A stretch of DNA of 8,248 nucleotides from contig JAHDSP010000419.1 in assembly GCA_018432645.1 (NCBI GenBank), positions 1-8,248 of the forward strand, given 5' to 3'. A model generated the notes under the pieces. That model was not told the DNA's origin. It saw only the letters and a list, made by a program, of their open reading frames with translations, and searched no databases. This stretch comes from Bacteroidales bacterium (lineage in GTDB: Bacteria; Bacteroidota; Bacteroidia; Bacteroidales; DTU049). The translations under genes were made by a program, and so were the position numbers. Of this stretch, positions 7,232 to 8,248 are shown piece by piece (the stretch's first letter is position 1; every line of letters starts with the position of its first letter).

Positions 7232-8224
7232 TTAAATAATTTGTAACAAATTATTTTGAATTTTCATAATTATCTGATGAGCTACATCCAAGACTTTGTA
7301 ACCATCCTCAATAGATACTTCTGGTTTAGTATTAGTGATGATACTTTCCAGGAATTTCTCTAATTCTGTTTTAATAGCATTCACTTCTGGTAAAATTATT
7401 TTTTTCACTACTGCATATTTCTTAATATTATCATTTACATTGATCGGGATTGATAAGATATTATCATCACTATTATTAATGACATTATCTTCAATTTGTA
7501 TAACTTCAGATTGTTTATTTAAAAAATCCAAGCTTATGTAACTATCTTTCTGGAAAAGTCTCATTTTTCTCATTTTTTTCATTGATACTCTACTAGCAGT
7601 CAGATTAGCCACACTACCATTTACGAATTCTATTCTAGCATTAGCGATATCAATATTATTAGTAATTACAGGTACACCATTAGCATATATATTTTTAATT
7701 GGTGAATTTACAATAGTTAGTAATATATCTAGATCATGAATCATCAAATCTAAAACTACTGGCACATCTGTCCCTCGTGGATTATAAAATGATAATCTGT
7801 GAGCTTCTATAAATTTAGGATCATTAATATAAGGTCGTGCAGCTATAAATGCAGGATTAAACCTCTCTACATGTCCTATTTGTATCTGTACACTAGCATT
7901 TTTACTTATTTCCATTAAAGCTTTAGCCTCTTCTATGGTAGTAACAATAGGTTTTTCTATGAAAACATGTCTATGAGCTTCTAATGATTTTTTAGCATAT
8001 TCGAAATGCGAAACTGTAGGAGTTACTATATCTATCACATCTACATCATTGAGTAAATCTTCGAAATTATTATAAGATTTTAGTTTGTAGCTTTGCTCTA
8101 CCTCTTTTGCTACTTCGTAGTTTACATCATAGAACCCTACAAGATCAAAACCAGGTATTTCTTTAATGCAATTGAGATGTATTTTACCTAAATGGCCAAT
8201 ACCGACGACACCAATTCTAAGCAT
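7232..8224 (-). CDS. Gfo/Idh/MocA-family NAD(P)-dependent oxidoreductase
   Basis: This 330-residue soluble protein has an N-terminal Rossmann fold with GIGHLG (8-13), the family EKP motif at 90-92 (Lys91 is the usual catalytic or cofactor-binding lysine), QIGHVERFNPA (115-125) and the C-terminal-domain signature VLDLMIHDLDI (157-167), whose H163 is the likely catalytic histidine. Length is typical. Members oxidise or reduce sugars and nucleotide sugars. The HVERFNP and PRGTDVPVVLDLMIHD stretches remind me of the GnnA-like branch (UDP-GlcNAc 3-dehydrogenase of lipid A synthesis), but no aminotransferase partner (GnnB) is in view, so this stays a suggestion. It is the first gene of a minus-strand set with the lipoprotein and sugar transferase, with a -7 box just upstream of its ATG. 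Confidence 0.93.
   Translation of the reverse strand: MLRIGVVGIGHLGKIHLNCIKEIPGFDLVGFYDVNYEVAKEVEQSYKLKSYNNFEDLLNDVDVIDIVTPTVSHFEYAKKSLEAHRHVFIEKPIVTTIEEAKALMEISKNASVQIQIGHVERFNPAFIAARPYINDPKFIEAHRLSFYNPRGTDVPVVLDLMIHDLDILLTIVNSPIKNIYANGVPVITNNIDIANARIEFVNGSVANLTASRVSMKKMRKMRLFQKDSYISLDFLNKQSEVIQIEDNVINNSDDNILSIPINVNDNIKKYAVVKKIILPEVNAIKTELEKFLESIITNTKPEVSIEDGYKVLDVAHQIIMKIQNNLLQII
7234..7256 (-). repeat. AT-rich palindrome at the end of the oxidoreductase gene
   Basis: AAATAATTTGT (7234-7244) and ACAAATTATTT (7246-7256) are exact reverse complements around a single base. It overlaps the last codons of the oxidoreductase gene. Read on the minus strand the stem is followed by AATTTTTG, so a weak terminator or attenuator between the first and second operon genes is possible. 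With so few G-C pairs it may equally have no role. Confidence 0.35.
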
Positions 8225-8232
8225 TTTTTTAG

Positions 8233-8240
8233 CAAAGATA
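8233..8240 (-). promoter_or_regulatory. Bacteroidota -7 box for the minus-strand operon
   Basis: On the minus strand the bases read TATCTTTG, an exact TAnnTTTG match ending 8 bases before the ATG at 8224, which implies an almost leaderless transcript. The -33 element would fall beyond the end of the window. This is the only good -7 match upstream of the three minus-strand genes, supporting one shared transcript. Confidence 0.55.
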
Positions 8241-8248
8241 AATATTAA

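Noticed and set aside
7335..7541. + strand open frame of 68 codons
   Set aside because: It is antisense to the Gfo/Idh oxidoreductase gene, which has clear family motifs across its length.

Overview
This is a strongly AT-rich window with the coding style of a Bacteroidota genome. Two sites match the Bacteroidota -7 promoter consensus TAnnTTTG just upstream of start codons, and Shine-Dalgarno sequences are absent. The gene content fits as well: a very long extracellular beta-helix protein of the kind usually exported by the type IX secretion system, a SusD-style short-signal lipoprotein, and a polyprenyl-phosphate sugar transferase next to a Gfo/Idh oxidoreductase. I see nothing that fixes a genus.

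Region 1 (1-3689, + strand) is one long open frame that is already open at base 1, so its true start lies outside the window. It encodes an exported protein with an Ig/carboxypeptidase-regulatory-like domain, a gluzincin-type zinc metalloprotease signature (HEFGH plus a downstream WVEGWAD) and then a long parallel beta-helix region. It stops abruptly in the beta-helix, and no sorting domain is visible at the end. Its last five codons and stop codon lie inside a repeat found again 244 bp downstream, so the gene looks truncated at its 3' end.

Region 2 (3690-4298) has no intact gene. It holds two nearly identical 92-93 bp direct repeats, a perfect 44-bp palindrome resembling REP/RAYT-type elements, a short minus-strand remnant of a gene tail (ending DLTEEEIKIIENG), a 14-bp-stem hairpin and an AT-rich inverted repeat. 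It reads as a scar of mobile or repeat-mediated rearrangement.

Region 3 (4299-4913, + strand) is a PAP2-family membrane phosphatase with a probable -7 box. Its 3' end overlaps the convergent sugar-transferase gene by 39 bp.

Region 4 (8240 down to 4875, - strand) is a likely three-gene operon: Gfo/Idh/MocA oxidoreductase, then a lipoprotein with PEGA-like and jelly-roll-like parts, then a polyisoprenyl-phosphate hexose-1-phosphate transferase. The gaps are 50 and 3 bp. The inferred theme is surface glycan synthesis: the oxidoreductase could modify a nucleotide sugar, the transferase would load the first sugar phosphate onto undecaprenyl phosphate, and the PAP2 enzyme could recycle the polyprenyl carrier. 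The lipoprotein is an uncharacterised partner. Nothing in the window is a CRISPR array, rRNA or tRNA.
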